Positions 4,918 through 11,120 of a stretch of 11,120 bases of DNA are shown piece by piece; the stretch's first letter is position 1; every line of letters begins with the position of its first letter. The stretch is taken from the NCBI GenBank assembly GCA_046728035.1, contig JBKPDT010000376.1:1-11120 (forward strand), read 5' to 3'. A model generated the notes under the pieces. That model worked only from the letters and a program-made list of their open reading frames with translations. It did no database searches and was not told where the DNA came from. The translations under genes were made by a program, and so were the position numbers. Origin of the DNA: DASRWT01 sp046728035. Lineage in GTDB: Bacteria; Methylomirabilota; Methylomirabilia; Rokubacteriales; CSP1-6.

Positions 4918-7350
4918 TCAGGCTCCCCGGACCTCGGCGCCGAAGCGGCGAGCGAGCTCGCTGACCACGCGCGCATGCGCCTCGTTGACCTCGGGGTCGG
5001 TGAGCGTGCGGTCGGGCGCCTGGTACGTGAGATTCCAGGCGAGGCTCCGCTTTCCCGCTCTCACCTGGCTCCCGCTATAGACGTCGAAGAGCGCGATGCG
5101 GACCAGCCACGGGACGGACATGCCGCGGATGGCCGCCTCCACCTGGGCTACTGTCACGTCGTCGGGGACGACGAGGGCGAGGTCGCGCTGCACCGCCGGG
5201 AAGCGCGGCAACGGGACATAGCGCGGCACCACCGGCGGCCGGGCGACTAGCGCGGACAGCGAGACCTCGGCGACGAAGGCGGGCGCGGCGAGGTCGAACA
5301 CCTCGCGCACTCGGTGGGCCACCTCGCCGAAGCGAGCGACCTCCTCCCCGTCGATGAGGAGGCGGGCGGCGCGGCCCGGCTCGAGATACCCCGGCTCCTC
5401 GCCCGCCGCCCAGGGCTGGGTCTCGGCGCCCGGCGCCCCCGCGACGGCGAGCACCAGCTCGGCCATGCCCTTGGCGTCGTAGACGTCCACGCGGTCGCGG
5501 CTGGCGTGCCAGGCGCGGGGCGCGCGCTGCCCGGTGAGGGCGACGCCGAGCCAGAGCTCCTCGTGGGCGGGCCGGTCGCCGTCCGACTCGCGGTGCGGCG
5601 CGAACGTCACCCCGGTCTCGAACACCTGCACGTCGGGACTCTGCCGATGGACATTGGTCGCGAGCACCTCGAGCAGCCCCGGCACCAGGGACGGCCGCAT
5701 GATCGACCGCTCGACGGACAGCGGGTTCACGAGGGCGACGAGGCGGGCGGGATCGTCCCAGCCCATGGCCTTGAGCCGCGCCGGATCGAGGAACGAATAC
5801 GTGATGCACTCGGCCAGCCCCGCCGCGTTGAGGGCCCGCCCCGCCCGCGCGGCGAGGACCAGGTCCGCCGGGCGCGAGACCGGCGTGATCTCGCCCGCCG
5901 GGGCCAGGACGAGCGGGATCTTGTCGAAGCCCCAGATGCGGACGATCTCCTCGACGAGGTCGTCCTCCTGGAGGATGTCCCGGCGGAAGCTCGGCACCAC
6001 CACCTGCAGGGCGGTGCCCGAATCGTCCACCGCGAAGCCCAGCGCCTGGAGGATGCGGATGATCTCCGCGCGCGGCGGGGCCGACCCGATCACTCGCTCC
6101 ACTCGCTCGAGCCGGAGCGCGATGCGCGAATGCGGGCGCGGCGATGGGTAGACGTCGATCACCCCGCGAGCCACCGTACCGCCGCCGAGATCCGCCATGA
6201 GGAGGGCGGCCCGATCGAGGGCGGGGATCACGCCCTCGATGTCGCTGCCCCGCTCGAAACGGTACGCGGCGTCGGTCACCAGGCCAAGCGCGCGAGAGGT
6301 ACGGCGGACGGACGCGGGATTGAAGCAGGCGCTCTCGAGGAGGACCGTCGCCGTCCCCGGCCGCACCTCGGTGTCGGCGCCGCCCATGACCCCGCCCACC
6401 GCCACCGGCCGCGCGGCGTCACAGATCATGAGCATGTCGGGCGTGAGCGCGCGGTCGCGACCGTCCAGGGTGGTCAGGCGCTCGCCCGGCCGCGCGCGGC
6501 GCACCACGATGCGACCGCGGGAGAGCGTCGCATGGTCGAAGGCGTGGAGGGGCTGGCCCAGCTCCCAGAGGACGTAGTTGGTAACGTCCACCACGTTGTT
6601 GATGGGACGAAGACCCACCGCGCGGAGCCGCTGCGCGAGCCAGGGCGGCGAGGGTTTCACGGTCAGCCCCGAGATCACGCGCGCGGCGTAGCGGGGGCAC
6701 AGGTCGGGATCGGCGATCTCCACCGAGGCCAGGCTCGCTGCGTCCGGCTCCGCTTCCTTGACCGCCACCTGGGGGAAGCGGAAGGGCGCGCCGGTGACGG
6801 CGGCAACTTCGCGCGCCACCCCCACGATGGAGAGGGCGTCGGGCCGGTTCGGCGTGATCTCGATCTCGAAGATGGTGTCGTCGAGCTCGAAATAGGTGAC
6901 GAGGTCCGTTCCGAGCGGCGCGTCCGCGGGCAGCGCGAGGATGCCGTCGCTGTCGTCGCCGATGCCGAGCTCTCTCTCGGAGCAGAGCATGCCCTCGGAC
7001 ACCACCCCGCGGATCGTCGTGACGCTGATGGTCCGGCCGCCGGGCAGGGTCGCGCCGGGCGGGGCGAGCGCGGTGCGGAGCCCCCGCACGGCGTTGGGGG
7101 CGCCGCAGATCACCGAGAGCTTGCGGTCCGGCAGGGCCACGCGGCACAGGCGGTTCCGGTGGCCGGGCCGCGACTCGCCCAGCTCCCGCTCGATGGCCTC
7201 GATCTCCGCGACCACCACGCCGCTCAGCCCCTCCACCACCGGCACCGCCGCCTCGACGGGAATGCCGGCGTTGGTGAGGCGATCGGCGAGCGTGGCGGGG
7301 GGCAGGTCCGTCTCGACGTACTCGCGGAGCCAGCGATACGAGATCTTCAT
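4918..7350 (-). CDS. pheT: Phenylalanyl-tRNA synthetase beta subunit
   Basis: PheT pairs with PheS as an alpha2-beta2 enzyme that charges tRNA(Phe); the beta subunit binds tRNA and edits Tyr-tRNA(Phe). At 810 residues it has the full bacterial layout. The N-terminal KISYRWLREYV leads to a tRNA-binding OB domain (about 40-150). B3/B4, the editing region, has INNVVDVTNYV (250-260), QPLHAFD (266-272), VGGVMGG (318-324) and LLESACF (337-343). B5 spans about 405-475 with VPSFRRDI (452-459). The synthetase-like core follows, including NPLSVERSIMRPSLVPGLL (542-560). The C-terminal FDX-ACB domain runs from about 710, with RFPAVQRDLALVV (716-728). The ATG overlaps the pheS stop as ATGA with no clear ribosome site of its own, pointing to coupling and equal subunit output. 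Confidence 0.98.
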   Translation of the reverse strand: MKISYRWLREYVETDLPPATLADRLTNAGIPVEAAVPVVEGLSGVVVAEIEAIERELGESRPGHRNRLCRVALPDRKLSVICGAPNAVRGLRTALAPPGATLPGGRTISVTTIRGVVSEGMLCSERELGIGDDSDGILALPADAPLGTDLVTYFELDDTIFEIEITPNRPDALSIVGVAREVAAVTGAPFRFPQVAVKEAEPDAASLASVEIADPDLCPRYAARVISGLTVKPSPPWLAQRLRAVGLRPINNVVDVTNYVLWELGQPLHAFDHATLSRGRIVVRRARPGERLTTLDGRDRALTPDMLMICDAARPVAVGGVMGGADTEVRPGTATVLLESACFNPASVRRTSRALGLVTDAAYRFERGSDIEGVIPALDRAALLMADLGGGTVARGVIDVYPSPRPHSRIALRLERVERVIGSAPPRAEIIRILQALGFAVDDSGTALQVVVPSFRRDILQEDDLVEEIVRIWGFDKIPLVLAPAGEITPVSRPADLVLAARAGRALNAAGLAECITYSFLDPARLKAMGWDDPARLVALVNPLSVERSIMRPSLVPGLLEVLATNVHRQSPDVQVFETGVTFAPHRESDGDRPAHEELWLGVALTGQRAPRAWHASRDRVDVYDAKGMAELVLAVAGAPGAETQPWAAGEEPGYLEPGRAARLLIDGEEVARFGEVAHRVREVFDLAAPAFVAEVSLSALVARPPVVPRYVPLPRFPAVQRDLALVVPDDVTVAQVEAAIRGMSVPWLVRIALFDVYSGSQVRAGKRSLAWNLTYQAPDRTLTDPEVNEAHARVVSELARRFGAEVRGA

Positions 7351-8378
7351 CTCGCGAACTGCTGGAGGAAGCGGAGATCGTTCTCGAAGAAGAGGCGGAT
7401 GTCATCCACCTCGTACTTGAGCATGGCGATGCGCTCCACCCCCATCCCGAAGGCCCAGCCGGTGACCTCCTCCGGATCGTAGCCCACGTTGCGCAGCACG
7501 TTGGGATGCACCATGCCCGAGCCCAGGATCTCGAGCCAGCCCCCCTGCTTGCAGAACCGGCAACCGTCACCGCCGCACTTGAAGCAGAGCACGTCCGCCT
7601 CCGCGGACGGCTCGGTGAATGGAAAGAACGACGGCCGGAAGCGCAGCCGGGAGCGTGCGCCGAACATCTGCTTGGCGAAGAGCTCGAGGGTGGCCTTGAG
7701 GTCGGCCATGGTGATGTGCCGGTCCACCGCGAGCCCCTCCACCTGGTGGAACATCGGCGAGTGGGTGGCGTCGGTGAGGTCACGGCGGTAGACCCGGCCC
7801 GGGGAGATCGTCCGCACCGGCGGCCGCCGGCCCTGCATGGTGCGGATCTGCACCGGAGAGGTGTGCGTGCGCAGGAGCGTGTCGCCCGCCACGTGGAGGG
7901 TGTCCTGCATGTCGCGTGCGGGATGGTCGTCGGGGAAATTCAGCGCGCCGAAGTTGTAGTAGTCGGTCTCGACCTCCGGCCCCTCGGCCACTGAGAACCC
8001 GAGCCCCTCGAAGATCTGAATGATCTCCTCCAGCACGCGCGTGAGGGGATGCGCCGGCCCCGGCAGGGTGAAGCGTCCGGGCAAGGTGAGGTCGAGCCGC
8101 TCCGCCTCGCGCGCCCGGCGACGCTCGTCGCCCTTGAGGACCTCGAGCCGATCGGCGAGGGCGGCCTCGAGGGCCTGCTTCACCTCGTTGGCCTGCTGGC
8201 CAACCTTGGGCCGCTCCGCCGCGGGCAACGAGCCCAGTGACCGCAGCAGCGCGGTGAGCTCCCCCGAGCGGCCCAGTACGCGGACGCGGAGCGACTCGAG
8301 GTCGGACGTGGACCGGGCCCCAGCAATCTCCGCCAGGGCCCGATCGTGGATCTGCTGGACCCGGGGGTCCCCTGCCAC
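7347..8378 (-). CDS. pheS: Phenylalanyl-tRNA synthetase alpha subunit
   Basis: This is the catalytic alpha subunit (class II) that activates Phe. It is 343 residues long. An N-terminal helical coiled-coil arm (1-95) is followed by the catalytic domain: HPLTRVLEEI (110-119), the region around motif 2 with ISPGRVYRRD (191-200) and HSPMFHQVEG (206-215), and motif 3 GMGVERIAML (311-320). An insertion after the AEADV segment has C265-x2-C268 and C273-x2-C276 before WLEILGSGMVHPNVL, a likely metal-binding knuckle present in some PheS lineages and absent from E. coli PheS. The start is GTG, separated from the rplT stop by one base, with no good ribosome site, so translation is probably coupled to rplT. 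No leader peptide or attenuator can fit before it. Confidence 0.98.
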   Translation of the reverse strand: MAGDPRVQQIHDRALAEIAGARSTSDLESLRVRVLGRSGELTALLRSLGSLPAAERPKVGQQANEVKQALEAALADRLEVLKGDERRRAREAERLDLTLPGRFTLPGPAHPLTRVLEEIIQIFEGLGFSVAEGPEVETDYYNFGALNFPDDHPARDMQDTLHVAGDTLLRTHTSPVQIRTMQGRRPPVRTISPGRVYRRDLTDATHSPMFHQVEGLAVDRHITMADLKATLELFAKQMFGARSRLRFRPSFFPFTEPSAEADVLCFKCGGDGCRFCKQGGWLEILGSGMVHPNVLRNVGYDPEEVTGWAFGMGVERIAMLKYEVDDIRLFFENDLRFLQQFAR

Positions 8379-8379
8379 G

Positions 8380-8739
8380 CTAGGCGCGGCCCGCCGCTCG
8401 CGCCGTCTCCGCCAGCTTGGCGAAGGCGGTGGGATCGTGGACGGCGAGCTCCGCGAGAACCTTCCGGTCGAGCGCCACGCCGGCCCTCTTGAGCCCGTTC
8501 ATGAACACCGAGTACGAGAGCCCGAGGGGCCGGCACGCGGCGTTGACGCGGATGATCCAGAGGGCACGCGCGCGCCGCTTCTTCTGCTTGCGCCCCTTGT
8601 AGGCAAAAGCGCCCGCGCGCAGCACCGTCTCCGCCGCCGTGCGGTAGAGACGCCGCCGCCCGCCGAAGTACCCCTTCGCCTGCTTGAGAACCTTCTTCCT
8701 CCGCTGGCGGGTCTTGGGCCCGCCCTTGGCCCGTGGCAT
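8380..8739 (-). CDS. rplT: 50S ribosomal protein bL20
   Basis: bL20 binds 23S rRNA early in 50S assembly and in several bacteria represses its own operon. The 119-residue length is standard. The basic N-terminal extension includes MPRAKGG and RRKKVLKQAKGYFGGRR (13-29); the globular part shows WIIRVNAACRPLGLSYS (61-77), FMNGLKRAGVALDRKVLAELAV (79-100, conserved) and DPTAF (102-106). The ATG is 15 nt after rpmI, with GGAGAGGAG between. It sits in the classic infC-rpmI-rplT order. A bL20-binding operator in the mRNA is known in E. coli and Bacillus, but I cannot point to one here. Confidence 0.98.
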   Translation of the reverse strand: MPRAKGGPKTRQRRKKVLKQAKGYFGGRRRLYRTAAETVLRAGAFAYKGRKQKKRRARALWIIRVNAACRPLGLSYSVFMNGLKRAGVALDRKVLAELAVHDPTAFAKLAETARAAGRA

Positions 8740-8754
8740 GGTGTGGCTCCTCTC

Positions 8755-8952
8755 CTACAGGTAGGGTACGAGCGCCTTGAGGCGCGGGGTGTCCGCCTTG
8801 CTGACCACCGCGGGTGGCTGCAGCCGCCGCTTGCGCTTGGGATTCTTGGCCTCGAGCTTGTGCCGCTTCCACCCGCGGCGACGCATGAGCTTGCCGCTGC
8901 CCGTCACCTTGAGCCGCTTGCGCGCCGACCGCTTCGTCTTGATCTTCGGCAT
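8755..8952 (-). CDS. rpmI: 50S ribosomal protein bL35
   Basis: bL35 is a small late-assembling 50S protein. The 65 residues are the normal length and very basic. The family signature is complete: PKIKTKRSARKRLKVTGSGK (2-21), then RRGWKRHKLEAKNPKRKRRL (25-44) and the C-terminal RLKALVPYL. GAGGAG overlaps the infC stop codon and lies about 6 nt before the ATG, 10 nt after infC, so translation is likely coupled to infC. Confidence 0.97.
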   Translation of the reverse strand: MPKIKTKRSARKRLKVTGSGKLMRRRGWKRHKLEAKNPKRKRRLQPPAVVSKADTPRLKALVPYL

Positions 8953-8962
8953 GATCGACTCC

Positions 8963-9478
8963 TCAGTGGGCTTTCGGCGAGAGGATCATGCTCAGCATGC
9001 GACCCTCCATCCGCGGGTGGCTCTCGACCACCGCCAGGTCCGACATAAGCTCCTGCATCCGGTTGAGCATCTTCCACCCCAGCTCGGTATGCGCCATCTC
9101 GCGTCCCTTGAACCGCACGGTGACCTTGGCCTTGTTGCCTTCCTCGATGAAGCGGCGCACGTGCTTGGCCTTGAAGTCGAAGTCGTGCGTATCGGTCTTG
9201 GGCCCCAGCTTGACTTCCTTCACGAGGATCGTGGTCTGCTTCTTCCGCGCTTCCTTCTGCCGCCGCGCCTGCGTGTACTTGTACTTCCCGAAGTCCATGA
9301 TCCGACACACCGGCGGCACCGCCTCGGCCGCCACCTCCACCAGATCCATGTCCTTCTGCTTCGCCAGCTCCAGGGCCTGAGTGATCGGCAGGATCCCCAG
9401 CTGCTCCCCCGTGTCGCTGACCACCCGCACCTCCCGGACCCGAATCCCTTCGTTGATGCGAATGTCTTTAGGCTGTAT
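8963..9478 (-). CDS. infC: Translation initiation factor IF-3 with ATA start codon
   Basis: IF-3 binds the 30S subunit, prevents early 50S joining and checks the initiator codon and tRNA. From the proposed start the protein is 171 residues. The N domain has RINEGIRVREVRV (7-19), GEQLGI (24-29), DLVEVA (45-50) and PPVCRIMDFGKYKY (55-68); a Lys/Arg-rich linker follows; the C domain has VKEVKLGPKTD (86-96), RFIEEGNKAKVTVRFKGRE (109-127) and LAVVESHPRMEGR (148-160). No ATG, GTG or TTG lies in frame near the start of homology. ATA at 9476-9478 follows AAGGAG by 7 nt and gives the normal N-terminus, as with the AUU start of E. coli infC. An in-frame TTG at 9655 would add about 59 Pro/Arg-rich residues unlike IF-3, within thrS. 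The gene overlaps thrS by 11 nt. Confidence 0.96.
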   Translation of the reverse strand: MQPKDIRINEGIRVREVRVVSDTGEQLGILPITQALELAKQKDMDLVEVAAEAVPPVCRIMDFGKYKYTQARRQKEARKKQTTILVKEVKLGPKTDTHDFDFKAKHVRRFIEEGNKAKVTVRFKGREMAHTELGWKMLNRMQELMSDLAVVESHPRMEGRMLSMILSPKAH

Positions 9479-11120
9479 CGCGCGGCTCCTTGGGGGCGGC
9501 GGGAGATCCAGAGCGCCCCACGGTGAGGGTGACGGACCGACTCGCGATCTCGACGGCGAGGTCGGCGAGCACGCGATCGACGGGCAGGGCGCCAAGATCG
9601 GCGCCGCCACGGGCTCGCACGCTCGCGGTGCCGTTCTGCGCCTCGCGCTCCCCAACCACGAGCACGTAGGGCACCTTCTGCACCTGGGCCTCGCGAACGC
9701 GGTAGCCGAGCTTCTCGTTGCGGTCGTCGAGCTCGGCGCGGATCCGCGCCTGGCGCAGGCGCGCGTGCACCTGCCGGCCGTACTCCGCGTGCTTCTCGCT
9801 GATCGGCAGCACCCGCGCCTGCACGGGGGCGAGCCAGGTCGGGAACGCGCCCGCGAAGTGCTCGGTGAGGATCGCGACGAAGCGCTCGTACGAGCCGAAG
9901 ATCACCCGGTGGACCACCACCGGCCGCTTGGGCTGGCCGTCGGTGTCGATGAACTCGCACTGCATGCGCTCCGGCAGCATGGTGAGGTCCACCTGGATGG
10001 TGGCGAGCTGCCACTGCCGCCCGAGCGCGTCCTCGACGTCGATGTCGATCTTGGGCCCGTAGAAGGCGCCGCCGCCCTTGTCGAGGTCATAGGCGAGCTG
10101 GTTCGACCGCAGCGCTTGATGAAGCGCCTCCTCCGCCGAGTCCCACTGCTGCTCGGTCCCGAGCTTGTCGGGCGGCCGCGTGGCCAGCCGGTACGAGGGC
10201 GGGAGCCCGAAGGTGCCGTACCACTCGCGGACGAGGTCGAGGAGATCGGTGATCTCCGCCTGGAGCTGGTCCGGCCGGCAGTAGATGTGGGCGTCGTCCT
10301 GCGTGAACTGCCGCACGCGCACGAGCCCCGTCAGCGTGCCCGACCGCTCGTTGCGGTGGCAGCGGCCCATCTCCGAGTAGCGGAGTGGCAGGTCGCGATA
10401 GGAGCGGAGGGCCCGCTTGTAGACGTAGGAGGACTCCGGGCAGTTCATGGGCTTGAGGCTGAAGACGTCGCCCTCGACGTCGAGCTTGAACATGTTCTCC
10501 TGGTAGTGGTCCCAGTGCCCCGACTGTACCCAGAGCTTCTTGTTGACGAGGAGCGGCGTGGCGATCTCCTGGTAGCCCCGCGCGTCCAGCGACTCGCGGG
10601 CGAACCGCTCCAGCTCGCGCACGAGGACCATCCCGCCCGGGAGCCAGAAGGGCGCGCCGGGGGCGATGTCATAGAAGTCGAAGAGGTCCAGCTCGCGCCC
10701 GAGCTTGCGATGGTCGCGCTTCTTCGCCTCCTCGAGTCGCCACAGGTGCTTGTCGAGGTCTTCCTGCGTGAGCCAGGCCGTCCCGTAGATGCGCTGGAGC
10801 ATGGGGTTCTTCTCGTCCCCGCGCCAGTAGGCGCCGGAGGACGAGAGAAGCTTGAAGGCCTTGATCACGCCCGTGGAGGGCACGTGGGGCCCGCGGCAGA
10901 GGTCGAGGAACTCCCCCTGCTTGTACACGGACACGGTGGGCACGTCGAGCCCTTGGAGGATCTCCACCTTGAAGGGCTCGCCGCGCTCCTCGAACCAACG
11001 GATGGCCTGCTCGCGCGGCCAGTCCTCTCGAATGAACGGGAGGTCCTTCGCGGCGATCTCCCGCATCCGCTCCTCGATCCGCCCGAGATCCTCCGGCGTG
11101 AACGGCGTCGCCTTGGCGAA
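9468..11120 (-). CDS. thrS: Threonyl-tRNA synthetase, 5' end outside the window
   Basis: ThrRS charges tRNA(Thr) and removes Ser-tRNA(Thr) in its N2 domain. The window holds 550 codons plus a TAA stop; the frame is still open at base 11120, so the ATG at 11066 is internal. The TGS domain and first part of the editing domain, with its HxxxH, are missing. Counting from the edge, the second editing-site motif C75-RGP-H79 is present, then GTAW, the class II core with KPMNCPESS (223-231), CHRNE (254-258), QFTQDDAHIYC (271-281) and VVHRVIFGS (402-410). Zinc ligands would be C227, H278 and H404. The anticodon-binding domain starts near 425 (TWLAPVQ). NCPESS replaces the NCPGH of E. coli, a variant I recall from other bacterial ThrRS. 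The stop overlaps infC by 11 nt. Confidence 0.97.
   Translation of the reverse strand, partial: FAKATPFTPEDLGRIEERMREIAAKDLPFIREDWPREQAIRWFEERGEPFKVEILQGLDVPTVSVYKQGEFLDLCRGPHVPSTGVIKAFKLLSSSGAYWRGDEKNPMLQRIYGTAWLTQEDLDKHLWRLEEAKKRDHRKLGRELDLFDFYDIAPGAPFWLPGGMVLVRELERFARESLDARGYQEIATPLLVNKKLWVQSGHWDHYQENMFKLDVEGDVFSLKPMNCPESSYVYKRALRSYRDLPLRYSEMGRCHRNERSGTLTGLVRVRQFTQDDAHIYCRPDQLQAEITDLLDLVREWYGTFGLPPSYRLATRPPDKLGTEQQWDSAEEALHQALRSNQLAYDLDKGGGAFYGPKIDIDVEDALGRQWQLATIQVDLTMLPERMQCEFIDTDGQPKRPVVVHRVIFGSYERFVAILTEHFAGAFPTWLAPVQARVLPISEKHAEYGRQVHARLRQARIRAELDDRNEKLGYRVREAQVQKVPYVLVVGEREAQNGTASVRARGGADLGALPVDRVLADLAVEIASRSVTLTVGRSGSPAAPKEPRDTA
9486..9491 (-). promoter_or_regulatory. Ribosome binding site for the ATA-initiated infC
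   Basis: AAGGAG on the minus strand lies inside the thrS end, 7 nt upstream of ATA CAG CCT AAA GAC ATT. This ideal spacing is the main sequence evidence that ATA is the start. An in-frame CTG lies upstream of this site and would not use it. Confidence 0.8.

Noticed and set aside
4386..4976. A 196-residue version of ZapA
   Set aside because: The extension overlaps the coiled-coil gene in another frame; AGGAGG sits 7 nt before the shorter start.
5314..7482. A 722-codon open frame on the plus strand
   Set aside because: It is antisense to pheT, has low-complexity Arg/Gly/His/Ala-rich translation and no recognisable domain. Long antisense frames are expected opposite genes with high GC at third positions.
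8963..9655. IF-3 with a longer N-terminus from TTG at 9655
   Set aside because: The extra residues are Pro/Ser/Arg-rich, unlike IF-3, and lie wholly within the thrS coding region; AAGGAG before ATA gives a better start.
9468..11066. Complete thrS starting at ATG 11066
   Set aside because: Upstream codons to the window edge continue the frame and match ThrRS (PFTPEDLGRIEERM), so that Met is internal.

Overview
This is a GC-rich bacterial chromosome segment in which every supported gene lies on the minus strand. Genes are packed with gaps of a few bases or with short overlaps. It looks like core chromosome rather than a mobile or accessory region: I see no transposase, integrase, phage gene, tRNA, CRISPR array or toxin-antitoxin pair. 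The organism is inferred only. High GC, RNase Y with YmdB, a PheS carrying a CxxC/CxxC insertion and 6S RNA beside zapA would suit a Methylomirabilota/Rokubacteria- or Desulfobacterota-like lineage, but the sequence here does not settle it.

Layout in transcription order (right to left). (1) A translation block: thrS (5' end outside the window), infC, rpmI, rplT, pheS and pheT. These couple through an 11-nt thrS/infC overlap, a 1-nt rplT/pheS gap and a 4-nt pheS/pheT overlap. infC has no ATG, GTG or TTG at its start; the best start is an ATA placed 7 nt after AAGGAG. (2) A division pair just behind pheT: a 73-residue coiled-coil protein resembling ZapB, then zapA. (3) A free-standing alanyl-tRNA editing protein of the AlaX family. 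(4) A 380-bp stretch without protein genes (3265-3644). It holds a 6S RNA (ssrS) with its own likely promoter, a possible terminator, and a strong sigma70-type promoter for the next genes. (5) An RNA-decay and folate block: rny (RNase Y), ymdB (metallophosphoesterase) and folD, which ends at the left edge.

Together the first transcript makes two aminoacyl-tRNA synthetases, an initiation factor and two 50S proteins, and then feeds into Z-ring regulation and tRNA proofreading. 6S RNA lowers sigma70 transcription in slow growth. The rny promoter starts a second unit that controls mRNA turnover and supplies one-carbon folates. I found no wholly new system. The points most worth checking are the ATA start of infC, the 6S RNA in a zapA-alaX-ssrS-rny context, and the placement of alaX.
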